63,526 bases of DNA from Propionibacteriaceae bacterium (GCA_025965155.1 JAOPXN010000038.1:1-63526); one strand, 5' to 3'; counted from the stretch's first letter, positions 52,977-63,130 are shown. Translations and numbers: made by a program. Notes: a model not told the origin generated them from the sequence alone.

Positions 52977-54296
52977 TCAGCGAGACGCACGAGGGGAGCG
53001 AGCCGCTCCGGTGGAGCCGAGCTCACCCTCGGTGGCGTCCTTGCGCATCCGGGGCATTCGGGTGACCAGCGGCAGCGCAATCGCAGCAAGCGCGATGATG
53101 CCGATCGTCGTATAGGCGGCCGTGTAGTTCTTGCCGCTGCCGATCAGCCACGAGGCGATGAGAGGACCGACGACGCCTCCGATGCTCCAGCCGATCAACA
53201 TCAGACCGTAGATGGCGCCTGCGTGCTTGACCCCGAAGAAGTCGCCAGCCGTGGCCGGCATGGTGCCGAACGCGCCGCCGTAGCAGAGATAAACCATGGC
53301 GGCTAGAACGAAGAAGGCTGCCTGGTTGGAGACGTGCGGCAGCAGCAGCAGGCAGACCCCCTCGACGGCCAGGATGATGATGAAGGTGGTCATCCGGCCG
53401 ATCTTCTCCGACAGCGCGGCGAGCACCACCCGGCCGGCGCCGTTGAAGATGGCCAGGATGCCGACTGCTCCGGCGGCCGCAGCGGCGGTGTAGCCGGCGA
53501 TATCGGTCGCGCTGGCTGCCGCCTGCGAGATCAGGGCGATACCAGCGGTGACGGCCAGGGTCAGGATGGCGGTGAGGGCGTACCACTGCCAGGTACGCAT
53601 GGCCTCACCCGGCGTGTAGTCCCGGCCGCTGTCCACCACCCGGCCGGTGGTCGGCGGCACGTAACCGGGAACCTTGTAGCCCTCGGGCGGGTTACGGAAG
53701 AACGCCGCACCGGCCACCGAGCAGATGAGGTAGCCGATCCCCAGCGGCAGGAAGGCCGCGGTGGGAACGTCCTTGTTGGCATCGATCAACCGCTGCGCGA
53801 CGGGCGCGGTGAGTACGGCGCCGAAGCCGAAGCCGCCGACCGCCAGCCCGGTGATCAGGCCGCGTCGGTCGGGGAACCACTTCTGTAGCATCGCGATGGG
53901 CACGATGTAGGCCAGCCCGAGGCCGAACCCGCCGATCACCCCGTACCCGAGCACCACTAGCCACAGCTGCGAGGCGTCCTTGGCGAACGAGGCCAAGATG
54001 ACGCCGAACGCGTAGATCGCGCCGCCGATCATGGCCACCATGCGGGGCCCGCGGCGGTCCTGGATTCGTCCACCGATGTAGGTGCCGATGAAGATCATGC
54101 CGATCGTCACCTCGAAGGGCAGTGTCGCCTCGACCTTGTTCAGCTTGAACGGCTCGGCCGCCTGGAGCGCTTTACTGAAGACGCTCCAGGCGTAGACAGC
54201 GCCGATTGAGAACTGGAGCAGCAGCGCTGCTGCCACGAGTCCCCAGCGTCCTCTGGTCGGGTTGGCTTGCACAGTTGTGGGAGTATCCGTGGTCAT
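52977..54296 (-). CDS. MFS transporter of the oxalate/formate antiporter (OFA) family
   Basis: A 439-residue, 12-segment major facilitator. The first segments carry 'LLLQFSIGAVYAWSVFSKAL', and loop 2-3 has GRIQDRRGPRMV, the MFS signature region. 'FGLGLAYIVPIAMLQKWFPDRRGLITGLAVGGFGFGAV' is the OFA pattern. As the last gene of the formate dehydrogenase operon, its start overlaps the nrfD-like stop (ATGA), so formate or oxalate exchange is a reasonable role. Confidence 0.87.
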   Translation of the reverse strand: MTTDTPTTVQANPTRGRWGLVAAALLLQFSIGAVYAWSVFSKALQAAEPFKLNKVEATLPFEVTIGMIFIGTYIGGRIQDRRGPRMVAMIGGAIYAFGVILASFAKDASQLWLVVLGYGVIGGFGLGLAYIVPIAMLQKWFPDRRGLITGLAVGGFGFGAVLTAPVAQRLIDANKDVPTAAFLPLGIGYLICSVAGAAFFRNPPEGYKVPGYVPPTTGRVVDSGRDYTPGEAMRTWQWYALTAILTLAVTAGIALISQAAASATDIAGYTAAAAAGAVGILAIFNGAGRVVLAALSEKIGRMTTFIIILAVEGVCLLLLPHVSNQAAFFVLAAMVYLCYGGAFGTMPATAGDFFGVKHAGAIYGLMLIGWSIGGVVGPLIASWLIGSGKNYTAAYTTIGIIALAAIALPLVTRMPRMRKDATEGELGSTGAARSPRASR

Positions 54297-55330
54297 CGGG
54301 CCTCCTCGGTTGTGGGCTGATTCCCGCCGGCGCGGCGCCGGTTGAGCCGCTCCCGCTGCGGGACGACCGTGTACTTAGGGTCTTTGGCCGAGTGCTGGCC
54401 GGCCTCGAAAACGCCGAACCTCGTGCAGGCGGAACCCGCCATCAGCGCGGCTCCCGAGATCGCGGCCGCGGTGCGGCTGCGGCCGCCAAGGAAGGCCGCG
54501 CCCAGCGCGCCGCCGAGGGTCAGCGCCTTGCTCGCCTTCATCAACGTGCCGGCCGTGCCGGTGTGCAGCGTCTCGGCGGACAGACCCATCGAGTGCTCCA
54601 TCCGCTGCTCGATGGCGAGCTCGGCCAGCGCTCCACCGACCGCCATCCGCCGGGCCGGACCGGCCTCGTCAAGGGGGGCGGTCAGCATGCCGAAGCCACC
54701 CGATGCGGCGGCCGCCGACGACACGAAGAGGAACGGCAGCTCCCGGTGCGCGTCGTGCCAGGCCGGGGTCGCGGTGTCAGAGAGCAGCACCCCGGTGTAC
54801 GAGGCAACTGCCGGTGCCACACCTGCCGCAGCAAGCCCGGCTGGCCGTGCGGCGACGTCGAGCAGCCGGCCGATCAGGCCGAGATTGATCGGCAGCAGGC
54901 GGGCCGCCTCCGCGGCACCGGCCACGGCGGCGCCCGGACCGTAGGCGGTCAGGATCCAGGTGCCCACGGACATCGGCGAGGTGGGTTTCAGCACACGCAT
55001 CATGTTGAGAAAGCGGCTGGGTCGGCCGAGGTCGCGGACTAACGCCACCAGGCTGAGGCTGATCGCTGCCAGCGCGCCGAGGCGTCCGGCCCGTCGCAGC
55101 ACCGGGCGGTCGGACAGATCGGCCCCCGCCCCCAGCAGCGATGACCCTGCCGCTAGCCCGCCGAGGAACAGGTACGCCGGAATGTCCAGCTCCCACGGGG
55201 AAGGCTTGACTACCGGGCGACCGTAGTAGGAGGTGAAGGTGGCGTCCGGCACCATCGGCTCTTCGGCCCGGCCACCCCGCCGGCGACCACCACGGCGACC
55301 GCCCGGACCTGGCACTGCGCTGGTGCTCAC
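54293..55330 (-). CDS. NrfD/PsrC-type membrane subunit of formate dehydrogenase
   Basis: A 345-residue polytopic protein with about eight membrane segments, forming the quinone-reactive anchor for the dehydrogenase. Characteristic parts are 'YYGRPVVKPSPWELDIPAYLFLGGLAAGSSLLGAGADL', 'RDLGRPSRFLNMMRVLKPTSPMSVGTWILTAYG' and 'SYTGVLLSDTATPAWHDAHRELPFLFVSSAAAASGG'. The GTG start overlaps the Fe-S subunit's stop (GTGA); the ATG at 55255 is the fallback. The N-terminal 25 residues are Gly/Arg-rich. The open frame continues to 55882, but that part is antisense-like reading of the Fe-S gene in another frame. Confidence 0.87.
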   Translation of the reverse strand: MSTSAVPGPGGRRGGRRRGGRAEEPMVPDATFTSYYGRPVVKPSPWELDIPAYLFLGGLAAGSSLLGAGADLSDRPVLRRAGRLGALAAISLSLVALVRDLGRPSRFLNMMRVLKPTSPMSVGTWILTAYGPGAAVAGAAEAARLLPINLGLIGRLLDVAARPAGLAAAGVAPAVASYTGVLLSDTATPAWHDAHRELPFLFVSSAAAASGGFGMLTAPLDEAGPARRMAVGGALAELAIEQRMEHSMGLSAETLHTGTAGTLMKASKALTLGGALGAAFLGGRSRTAAAISGAALMAGSACTRFGVFEAGQHSAKDPKYTVVPQRERLNRRRAGGNQPTTEEAR

Positions 55331-56343
55331 CTGCGCCGTCCGGCAAAAGCTGTCACGGCTGCGGCCAGGAACCCGGCCGCGGCCAGACCGGCGTGCTTCC
55401 ACATCCGCGGCAGGTCCGCCGTAGTCGCGACCGGGTCCGGCGGAAGGCCGTATACCTCCGGCTCGTCCAACAGCAGGAAGAACGCTCCCGATCCGCCCGT
55501 ACCCCCGGCTGGATCCTCGCCGTACAGGCGGGCCTCCGAAACGCCTGCGTCGTGCAGGGTCTGTACCCTGTCGACCGCCCGCTCCCGCAGCTCGTCCAGC
55601 GTGCCGAACTGGATGGACTGAGTCGGACAGGCCTGGGCGCAAGCCGGCGTCTGTCCTACCTTCAGCCGGTCGTAGCAGAGGGTGCACTTCTGCGCGAGGC
55701 CGACGTTCTTGGTGCCCTGCTCCCCGATCCGGCGGTCGATGACTCCGTACGGGCAGGCAGGGACGCAGTAGCCGCAGCCGTTGCAGATGTCGTCCTGCAC
55801 GACCACGGTGCCGAACTCGGTACGGAACAGCGCGCCGGTCGGGCAGACGTCGAGGCAGGCGGCGTTCGTGCAGTGCTTGCACACGTCCGAGGACATCAGC
55901 CAGCGGAACTCGGTGCGCCCATCGGTGTCGCCTGAGTCTCCCGGCCGCGAGAGCGAAGGCATGCCGAGCTCGACTGGCGGGCGGGCTGGCGACTCCGGCA
56001 TCCCCAGGAAGACACCGGCCGCGGTTCCGGCGGGCCTGCGCTGCTCGATGAAGGCAACATGGCGCCAGGTGCTGCCGCTGAGCTGGCCGGTGTTGTCGAA
56101 GGAGCTGCCGAGCAGGTCGAACCCGTCATCCGGGTTGCCGTTCCACTCCTTACAGGCCACCTCACAGGCTTTGCAGCCGATACAGATCGACGTGTCGGTG
56201 AAGAAACCGACCCGTGGCGGCGAGTCTTCCCAGCCGGCGTCGCGTGCTGGCCCATTTGGGTCACTCGAGCCGAAGGCTTGGTCTAATCCACTCGAGCCGA
56301 AGGCTTGGTCTATTCCACTCGAGCCGAAGGCTTGGGTGCTCAT
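55327..56343 (-). CDS. Formate dehydrogenase iron-sulfur (beta) subunit
   Basis: A 338-residue electron-transfer subunit. Ferredoxin-like clusters are CIGCKACEVACKEW (near residue 54), CKHCTNAACLDVCPTG, CNGCGYCVPACPYG and CTLCYDRLKVGQTPACAQACPTQ, giving four [4Fe-4S] sites. A C-terminal hydrophobic helix (AGLAAAGFLAAAVTAFA) anchors it to the membrane. The N-terminus carries three tandem 9-residue units of the form QAFGSSGxD, encoded by a 27-bp repeat. The start overlaps the catalytic subunit's stop (ATGA). Confidence 0.92.
   Translation of the reverse strand: MSTQAFGSSGIDQAFGSSGLDQAFGSSDPNGPARDAGWEDSPPRVGFFTDTSICIGCKACEVACKEWNGNPDDGFDLLGSSFDNTGQLSGSTWRHVAFIEQRRPAGTAAGVFLGMPESPARPPVELGMPSLSRPGDSGDTDGRTEFRWLMSSDVCKHCTNAACLDVCPTGALFRTEFGTVVVQDDICNGCGYCVPACPYGVIDRRIGEQGTKNVGLAQKCTLCYDRLKVGQTPACAQACPTQSIQFGTLDELRERAVDRVQTLHDAGVSEARLYGEDPAGGTGGSGAFFLLLDEPEVYGLPPDPVATTADLPRMWKHAGLAAAGFLAAAVTAFAGRRR
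56263..56343 (-). repeat. 27-bp tandem repeat, three copies, in the Fe-S subunit gene
   Basis: Copies begin at 56263, 56290 and 56317 (plus-strand coordinates); the first two differ at a single base, and the third diverges only at its end. The unit is a multiple of three, so copy number changes keep the frame. It sits at the extreme 5' end of the coding region. Confidence 0.85.
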
Positions 56344-59300
56344 GGCGTTCCTTCTCCTTGGCCGTCGGTGTCTGCGCCGGTGGTGGCGTCGCTGTGGGGG
56401 TAGCGGAGCTTGTTGCCCGTCTCCAGGGTGATTCCGGCCCGCCTGCGGTAGTCCGCAACGAACTCGAGCAGCTCGGGCCCGCGTGGTCGCCGGCCGGGCT
56501 GCACGTCGCAGGAGGCCACCTTGGACTCCTGGATGTGTACGTTGGCATCCAAGGTGACACCGAACAGGTCATTGGCCGAGTCGCCGGTGACCAGCGCCTC
56601 GTTCCCGACGCCCCAGTGGTATGGCAGCCCCACCTGGTGGATCAGCTTGCCGCCGACGGGCAGCGGCACCACCCGGTCGGTGACCATGACCCGGGCCTCG
56701 ATCGCTGTCCGGGCCGTCACGATCGTGGCCCAGCCGTTGTGAACCAGGCCGCGCTCGCGGGCCAACTCGGGCGACACCTCACAGAAGAACTCGGGTTGCA
56801 GCTCCGACAGGTACGGCAGCCACCGGCTCATCCCGCCGGCGGTGTGGTGCTCGGTGAGCCGGTAGGTGGTGAAGACGTACGGGAAGATCTCGGCGCCCCG
56901 CTCGCCATTCGAGGGGTTGGACGGGTTGTCGGGACGCGGGAACACCTGGCGGGTCGGGTTGGCCTGCTGGTTGTACAGCGGATTGGTGACGGGGGACTCG
57001 TGCGGCTCGTAGTGGGCCGGCATCGGACCGTCGAGGAGCCCGGTGGGCGCGTACAGCCAGCCCTTGCCGTCGGCCTGCATGATGAACGGGTCGTCTCCGC
57101 TCAGCGCTGCCGGGCCCGATGCGCCCTCGGGCGGACGGTAGGACGGTGGCTTGGCCACCTCGAAGTCGGGCACGTCATGACCGACCCACTTCTGCTCCAC
57201 CTCATCCCACCAGACGTACGCTTTGCGCTCGCTCCACGGCTTTCCGTCGGGATCGGCGGCTGCTCGGTTGTAGAGGATCCGGCGGTTCAGTGGCCAGGCC
57301 CAGCCCCACTCCGGTGCCACCCAGTTCTGCTCCCGTCCCGGCTTCCGCCGGGCCGCCTGGTTGACCCCGTCGGCGAAGACCCCGGTGTAGATCCAGCAGC
57401 CGCCCGCCGTGGAACCGTCGTCCTTCATCTCGTTGAACGTGTTCAGCGCTTGGCCGGCCTTCTCGCCGGTGAGGTGCACGCCGTTGATCTCGCGGAGCAC
57501 CGCCTCGGCCGAGGGATCCCCGTGCTCGTCGACGGGGTAGTCCCAGGTCAGGTCGAGGATGGGCCGGTCCCGCTCGTCGGTTGACCCGGCAAGCCGGTCG
57601 CGGATCTTCTGGCCGAGCAGGTAGAAGAATGCCAGATCGCTCTGCGCGTCTCCTGGCGGTTCGACCGCCTTGTGGTGCCACTGCAGCATGCGCTGCGTCT
57701 GGGTGAAGGTGCCGTCCTTCTCCACATGGGACGCGGCCGGGAAGAAGAAGACCTCGGTGTCGATGTCCTCGGTCCGCAGCTCGCCGGTCTCAATCTCCGG
57801 CCCGTCCTTCCAGAAGGTCGCGGACTCGATCAGGTTGAGGTCGCGGACCACCAGCCACTTCAGGTGCGCCATCCCCAGCCGCTGCATTCGCCCGTGTGCC
57901 GAGCCGACGGCCGGGTTCTGGCCGAGCAGGAAGTAGCCGTCGATCTCGTCGTCCAGCATCGACATCACCGTGGCGTACGTGCCGTGATCGCCGGTCAGCT
58001 TCGGGATGTAGTGGAACGCGAAGTCGTTCTCGGCCGTAGCCGCGTCGCCCCACCAGGCCTTCAAGAGATTGACGGTGTACGTCCGGGCGTTGGTCCAGAA
58101 TCCCTTCTGGTCCGGGCTCGCGATCTCTTTGAGGTACTCGTCGAGTGAGTCGTGCGGTCCCACCTTGGGCATCGGCAGGTAGCCGGGAAGCAGGTTGAAC
58201 AGGGTCGGTATGTCGGTCGAGCCCTGGATGCTGGCATGGCCGCGAAGCGCCATGATCCCGCCACCCGGACGTCCCATGTTCCCCAGCAGCAGCTGGATGA
58301 TCGCGGAGCCGCGAATTCCTTGCACACCGGTCGTGTGGTGAGTCCAGCCGACCGAGTACACCCAGCACGTGGTCCGTTCCCGGCCACTGTTGGCCGTGAC
58401 TGCTTCGCAGACGTCGAGGAGCTGCTCAGGTGCGATGCCGCAGACCTCTTGGACCATCTCAGGGGTGTACCGGGCATAGTGCCGTTTGAGCACCTGGAAG
58501 ACGGTGCGCGGGTGCTGCAAGGTTTCGTCCCGCTTGACCTCTGCGTGCTCGAGGGCTGCTCCGTGGCCGCCCAGCTCATGCCCGGCGGCCCGTTCGGAGG
58601 CAGACTCCTCACTTTCTGCACCCTGCCCACCCGCGTCCCCCTGCGGGTGGTCGGACACGCCGTCGTAGGCCCAGCTGGACGTGTCGTAGGTGCCGGTTTC
58701 TGGGTCGTAGCCGGAGAACACCCCGTCGAGCTCGTCGACGTCCTTGAAATCCTCACTGACCAAGGTGGCCGCGTTGGTGTAGGCGACGACGTACTCATGG
58801 AAGTACTTGTCGTTGCTGAGGATGTAGTTGATCACTGCACCGAGGAACACGATGTCGCTGCCGGCGCGGATCGGGATGTACGTGTCCGCCTGCGCGGAGG
58901 TCCGGCTGAACCGCGGGTCGATGTGGATGACTCGGGCGCCGCGAGCCTTCGCCTCCATCACCCACTGGAAGCCGACCGGATGGCACTCGGCCATGTTGGA
59001 GCCCTGGATGACGATGCAGTCAGCCTTCTCCAGATCCTGCAGGAAGCCGGTGGCGCCGCCACGGCCGAACGAGGCCCCCAAACTGGGGACCGTGGCGCTG
59101 TGTCAAATACGGGCCTGGTTCTCGATCTGGATGGCGCCCAGCGCGGTGAACAGCTTCTTGATCAGATAGTTCTCTTCGTTGTCCAGGGTTGCGCCGCCGA
59201 GCGAGGCGATCCCCATCGTGCGGCGCAGGGGTCGGCCATGCTCGTCGGTGTCCTGCCAGCGCTTGCGGCGGGACTCAACCATCCGGTCGGCGATCATGTC

Positions 59301-59672
59301 GGTTGCCTGCTCGACGCCGATGCGCTCCCAGGAGGTGCTGCGCGGGCGCCGATAGAGCATGGTGGTGGCTCGCCGGGGGCTGTTGACCAACTGCTCGCTG
59401 GCTGAGCCTTTGGGGCAGAGCCGGCCCCGCGAGATGGGGGAGTCCGGATCGCCCTCGATCTGCACCACGCGCTCGTCCCTGACGAACACTCGCTGCCCGC
59501 AGCCAACGGCGCAGTAAGGGCAGACACTCTGGACCATCCGGTCGGCTGTGGTGGTCCGCGGTTCCAGCGACCTGCTGCGCTTCGACTGCACCGCAGCGCC
59601 ACGACCGAGCGGGTCGGATCCGGTCAGCTGCCGGACCACGGGCCACTCCAAGAAGGTCTTACGAATGTCCAT
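56340..59672 (-). CDS. fdhA: Selenocysteine-containing formate dehydrogenase catalytic (alpha) subunit
   Basis: A 1,110-residue molybdopterin enzyme oxidising formate. CPYCAVGC...LCPKG binds a [4Fe-4S] cluster near residue 50. The frame is interrupted by one UGA at 59103-59105 in the context QARI-Sec-HSATVPSLG, at the conserved Sec position (residue 190), followed by bis-MGD domains to the end ('VYSVGWTHHTTGVQGIRGSAIIQLLLGNMGRPGGG', 'PYHWGVGNEALVTGDSANDL'). The ATG at 59672 has AGGAGG eight bases upstream. No twin-arginine export signal is visible, so the active site may face the cytoplasm. First gene of a four-gene coupled operon. Confidence 0.93.
59058..59105 (-). other. Selenocysteine UGA codon with bacterial SECIS hairpin
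   Basis: On the minus strand the UGA at 59105-59103 is followed 6 bases later by a stem GCCACGG/CCGTGGC (59096-59090 and 59064-59058). It encloses a smaller stem CCCC/GGGG. Size and spacing fit the bacterial SECIS element recognised by SelB. Confidence 0.85.
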
Positions 59673-59692
59673 CTCAGGCACCTCCTGGGGTC

Positions 59693-59721
59693 ACTATAGC
59701 CACGCTAGATACCAGTGTCAC
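59693..59721 (-). promoter_or_regulatory. Promoter of the formate dehydrogenase operon
   Basis: On the minus strand GTGACA (59721-59716), 17 bases, then TATAGT (59698-59693). This would start transcription a few bases before the AGGAGG ribosome binding site, giving a very short leader. No regulator site is obvious. Confidence 0.55.
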
Positions 59722-59866
59722 CACACGACGACCGGGGTCTGGCTTCCCACGGACAGGTGTGGTGGTTGGTAGCTTCAGACCAGCGGTTACCCCTTGACCG
59801 CCAGGCTAATCCGCCTCGCCTCCAGACCGCTTCAGGTGCTGGGCAGGAGCGTTGGGTCTCGCTATC

Positions 59867-60874
59867 TCAGTTGAGCTGTCTGAGCGGTAGGGCAACCACC
59901 TGGTACGGCGGCCGCCCGACCGGCTCGTCGAAGTGGCTGTCGACCAGGAGTAGTCGGCCGCGGGCCAGCTTTGCTGTCGTGAAGACCCGGTTCGGGTCGG
60001 TGGCAACCTCGCGGACGAGCCTCGCGGAACGCGCGCGACGGTCGAACTTGAGGGTGGTGAGAACACGGGGGAAGTTGCGTACCACGATCAGCTGCCTGCC
60101 CTGGCGCACCAGACCATCGGCACCGGTGAGATCGGTGGAGCCGGTGCGAATGAGCGTCACCCGCTTGCTGGACAGGTCGAACCGCCACAGCTTTCCGGCG
60201 TTGCCCTGGGCGACCACCAGAGCGCGGCGGTCGGGAGAGACCACGATGCCGCCGAGGTTGAACCCCGGCTGCCGGGTCACCGTGTTGCTGGCGTCCTTCC
60301 ATCGCGCCGCCTGCCAACGGCCGTTGACTCGGGCGACCCGGAAGATCTGCGGGTCGTTGGAGTCGGTGAAGTAGGCGGCGCCATCCGGGCCGATCGCGAC
60401 ATCGTTGAGGTACGCATCCGGGTCACCGAGGACGAAGGAGGCCAGCTTGCTGCCGTGGCGGTCGTAGACCCACAGGTTGGGCATGCCGGGATGTTCGATG
60501 TTGTTCGGCCCGCCCGCGATGTAGACGCGGCCAGCCCGGTCGACGGTGATGCCACGGGCGGTGAAGCGCCCGTCCTTTCCGTCGCCTGGCAGCCACACTC
60601 GGGTCTGAGTGCGGTTGACGTGACCTCGATGGATCTCGCCGCCGGTGGTCTCGCTGACGTAGAACTTGCCGCGGCGCTTGTCGAGCCCGATCCCTTCGAA
60701 CTTCGATCCGGCTGCATCCGCCGGGTCACCGTTCAAGGTGTAGGCGCCAGGGCGGGAATGGCTGGGGTGGTGTCGGTGAGTCTCCTTCGCCGATGCCGTG
60801 GGGACGGTGGCGCTGGACCCGACAACGAGCGCGAGCGTCACCGCACCAACCAGGAAGCCTCTACGTCGATTCAT
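59867..60874 (-). CDS. Secreted beta-propeller protein (SMP-30/gluconolactonase-like)
   Basis: A 335-residue exported protein with signal peptide MNRRRGFLVGAVTLALVVGSSATVPTASA. The mature part has repeated four-strand blades: 'KFEGIGLDKRRGKFYVSETTGGEIHRG', 'GRFTARGITVDRAGRVYIAGG', 'YLNDVAIGPDGAAYFTDSNDPQIFRV' and 'FNLGGIVVSPDRRALVVAQGNAGKLWRFDL'. Such propellers are lactonases or ligand-binding proteins; the catalytic metal residues are not certain here. ACAGGAGA precedes the ATG at 60874. Confidence 0.8.
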   Translation of the reverse strand: MNRRRGFLVGAVTLALVVGSSATVPTASAKETHRHHPSHSRPGAYTLNGDPADAAGSKFEGIGLDKRRGKFYVSETTGGEIHRGHVNRTQTRVWLPGDGKDGRFTARGITVDRAGRVYIAGGPNNIEHPGMPNLWVYDRHGSKLASFVLGDPDAYLNDVAIGPDGAAYFTDSNDPQIFRVARVNGRWQAARWKDASNTVTRQPGFNLGGIVVSPDRRALVVAQGNAGKLWRFDLSSKRVTLIRTGSTDLTGADGLVRQGRQLIVVRNFPRVLTTLKFDRRARSARLVREVATDPNRVFTTAKLARGRLLLVDSHFDEPVGRPPYQVVALPLRQLN

Positions 60875-60956
60875 GTTTCTCCTGTCCTGGGGAGGATCTC
60901 GGAGTCCAGCATGGCCTCGCACGGGGCCGGCTGGCTCCGATTACGGCGAAGTCTCC

Positions 60957-62618
60957 TCAGAACTCACTGCGGCGGCGTAGCGCGCGGGGACGGCCGTCGG
61001 GATCGTAGAGGGTCCGGTACAACGGTCCAGCCCAGAGCCGAGACAGCGAGGACAGTGAGGGCTGCCGCAAAGGACGGAGACGCCCCGGTGGCCGCTGTCC
61101 AGCCTGGCCGCCGTCGTGCCAAGCCTGTAGTCGCGCGGCGGACGCGGCGTAGGCGTCAAACATGCCTTGCGCCTCGACGCAGTCAGCCATCACCGCCAGC
61201 AGGTGGGTGTCGTCCAGGTCCCCTGGTGCGGTACCGGTCTCGATGCAGGAGATGTCGCCGGGGAAGTTGGCGGGACCGACCTCCCGGTCGAGATGCTCGG
61301 CAGCCAGCGTCAGCCGGAGCCGCCGAGCGTAGGCAGAGTGATCGCCTCCGTCCTCGTCGACTACGACGGTGGAGAGTTCGGAGTCGTGGGTCCAGGACCG
61401 ACGGTTGAAGTTGTCCGAACCGATCGTGGCCCACCAGTCATCCATCACGCACACTTTGGCGTGCACGTAGACAGGGCATCCGGCGTGGTTCTCAATCCCG
61501 TAGAACGCGACCCGGTCACCGCCCGCATCCCTCAGCTTCGCCGATGCCTCCAGCCGACCGAAATCTTCCGGAATTCTGGCTCGGCGGCCGGACTGGTCCG
61601 GTACATGCGGCAGCACCGCGATCACCCGAAGCTCAGGGCTTCTGCGAAGGGCCTGGACGAAAGCATCCGCGATGTCGGTCGACCACAGGTACTGGTCCTC
61701 GATGTAGACCAGGCGCTCCGCCTTGGCCAGAGCCTTGCTGTAGCCACGAGCAACGCTGCGCTCCCCACCGCGTGCGAACGAGTAGTCCCGTCCATGACGC
61801 AGGTTCGGGTAAGTCCTTAGCAGCTGGACGAGGTGGGTGCCGCCCGGCACCGGGTCCGGCGGCGGTGCCTGCTCCGGCAGCGGATCGGCGCTGACGTCGG
61901 TACGGGACAGCCTGTCATGCAGCCGCAGCACCGGGTTCTGGGTGAGTGGGGTCGGGTCAAGCCAGCGTTCCCGGAAGACCGTCTCCACGTCATACACGGC
62001 CGGTCCGGAGATCGCGGCCTGGACATCGTGCCAGGCTGGGCGCGGACCGTACGCGGGCGCCATTGACTGCGCCTGTGGGTCGCCGTAGTGGCGGGCGTCG
62101 TCGCGGCGAGTGTGGCACAGGTCGATCCCACCGACGTACGCGATGTCGCGGTCGGGCTGGTTGCGATGGCGGATCACCACGAGTTTCTGATGGTGTGAGC
62201 CACCGGTGCGCACTCTCATGTCCAGCAGCACCTCGGCGCCGTTGGCTTGGAGCTCTTCGCCGAACTGTCGGTTTTCCCTCGCCGAGAAGGACAGCTTGTC
62301 CCAGTGTGAGCGCCAGATGAGGCCCCGGACGTCGACACCGCGGATGTCGGCGGCGGCCAAGAGCTCCTCGACACCGGAGCCGGGTTCGCCGGTGAGCAGC
62401 TCATCGGGGTCACCACGCCAGTCGGTGAAGTAGATGAGGTCACCGGCCCTGGTCGCCTCAATCCGATCGTGAAGCTCGGCGAAGTAGGTGGCCCCGTGCA
62501 CCAGAGGCCTGACATGGTTGCCGGTCGACCAGGCGGCGTCACCTGGGTGCCGGGCATCGAGAACCGTTCGTGGGTTGCCGCGCTCCGCCTTGGTCAGCAG
62601 CCACTCAGCGGGTTGCAT
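60957..62618 (-). CDS. Phospholipase D-family protein
   Basis: A 553-residue protein with two HKD motifs: SHHQKLVVIRHRN...GGIDLCHTRRDD (near residue 150) and VHAKVCVMDDWWATIGSDNFNRRS (near residue 390). In the first, the spacing and downstream Asp differ slightly from the strict HxKxxxxD consensus (HQKLVVIR). The organisation matches the PLDc class acting on cardiolipin or phosphatidyl lipids. No signal peptide is evident. Monocistronic, downstream of nothing obviously related. Confidence 0.85.
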   Translation of the reverse strand: MQPAEWLLTKAERGNPRTVLDARHPGDAAWSTGNHVRPLVHGATYFAELHDRIEATRAGDLIYFTDWRGDPDELLTGEPGSGVEELLAAADIRGVDVRGLIWRSHWDKLSFSARENRQFGEELQANGAEVLLDMRVRTGGSHHQKLVVIRHRNQPDRDIAYVGGIDLCHTRRDDARHYGDPQAQSMAPAYGPRPAWHDVQAAISGPAVYDVETVFRERWLDPTPLTQNPVLRLHDRLSRTDVSADPLPEQAPPPDPVPGGTHLVQLLRTYPNLRHGRDYSFARGGERSVARGYSKALAKAERLVYIEDQYLWSTDIADAFVQALRRSPELRVIAVLPHVPDQSGRRARIPEDFGRLEASAKLRDAGGDRVAFYGIENHAGCPVYVHAKVCVMDDWWATIGSDNFNRRSWTHDSELSTVVVDEDGGDHSAYARRLRLTLAAEHLDREVGPANFPGDISCIETGTAPGDLDDTHLLAVMADCVEAQGMFDAYAASAARLQAWHDGGQAGQRPPGRLRPLRQPSLSSLSRLWAGPLYRTLYDPDGRPRALRRRSEF

Positions 62619-62698
62619 GGCGACCCTGGTTCCCGGCTATCCGCACGCCAACAATCTACGGTGCGTCCTGGTTCGTTGCATGATTGATCCGCTGAAGC

Positions 62699-63130
62699 TC
62701 AAGAGGTCGGGGTCAGGATGGCCATCGGAATCTCACGATCGGTCTTGGCCTGGTAGTTGGCGAAAAAGGGTGCCACCTGGAGGAGCCGTTGCCAGAGGAC
62801 CTCACGCTCCTCAGGGGTTGCCACGGCCACCGTCACCAGAATCCGTCGGCGTCCCACTTCAATCACGGCCCGGTCAGCGTTCCGCAGGTTTCGAAACCAC
62901 TGTGGTTCGGCCGTGGCCCCGCCGGCGGACCCGGTCACAACGAAACGGTCGTTGTCCTCGATGTACAACACCGGGGTTGTGTGTTCGGCTCCGGTCCTGC
63001 GACCAGGCACCGTGAGTAGCAGCACCGGCACGCCCTGCACCTTCCCCATCAGGCGGCCTCCGGATGCCCGGTACAAGGCATTGTTGAGTGCGCTCATGGC
63101 ACGCCAGAAGGTTTTCGGGACATCTGCCAT
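62699..63130 (-). CDS. Deazaflavin (F420)-dependent nitroreductase-family protein
   Basis: A 143-residue split-barrel protein of the Ddn/FDOR type. It has 'ALNNALYRASGGRLMGKVQGVPVLLLTVPGRRTGAEHTTPVLYIEDNDRFVVTGSAGG', 'PQWFRNLRNADRAVIEVGRRRILVTVAVATPEEREVLWQRL' and 'FANYQAKTDREIPM'. Family members use F420 in actinobacteria. AGGAAAGGC-like sequence precedes the ATG at 63130. Confidence 0.9.
   Translation of the reverse strand: MADVPKTFWRAMSALNNALYRASGGRLMGKVQGVPVLLLTVPGRRTGAEHTTPVLYIEDNDRFVVTGSAGGATAEPQWFRNLRNADRAVIEVGRRRILVTVAVATPEEREVLWQRLLQVAPFFANYQAKTDREIPMAILTPTS

Noticed and set aside
58152-59405. A 417-codon plus-strand ORF, and a 456-codon one at 56214-57584
   Set aside because: Both lie antisense to the formate dehydrogenase gene; low-complexity Val/Arg/Gly composition and no ribosome binding site.
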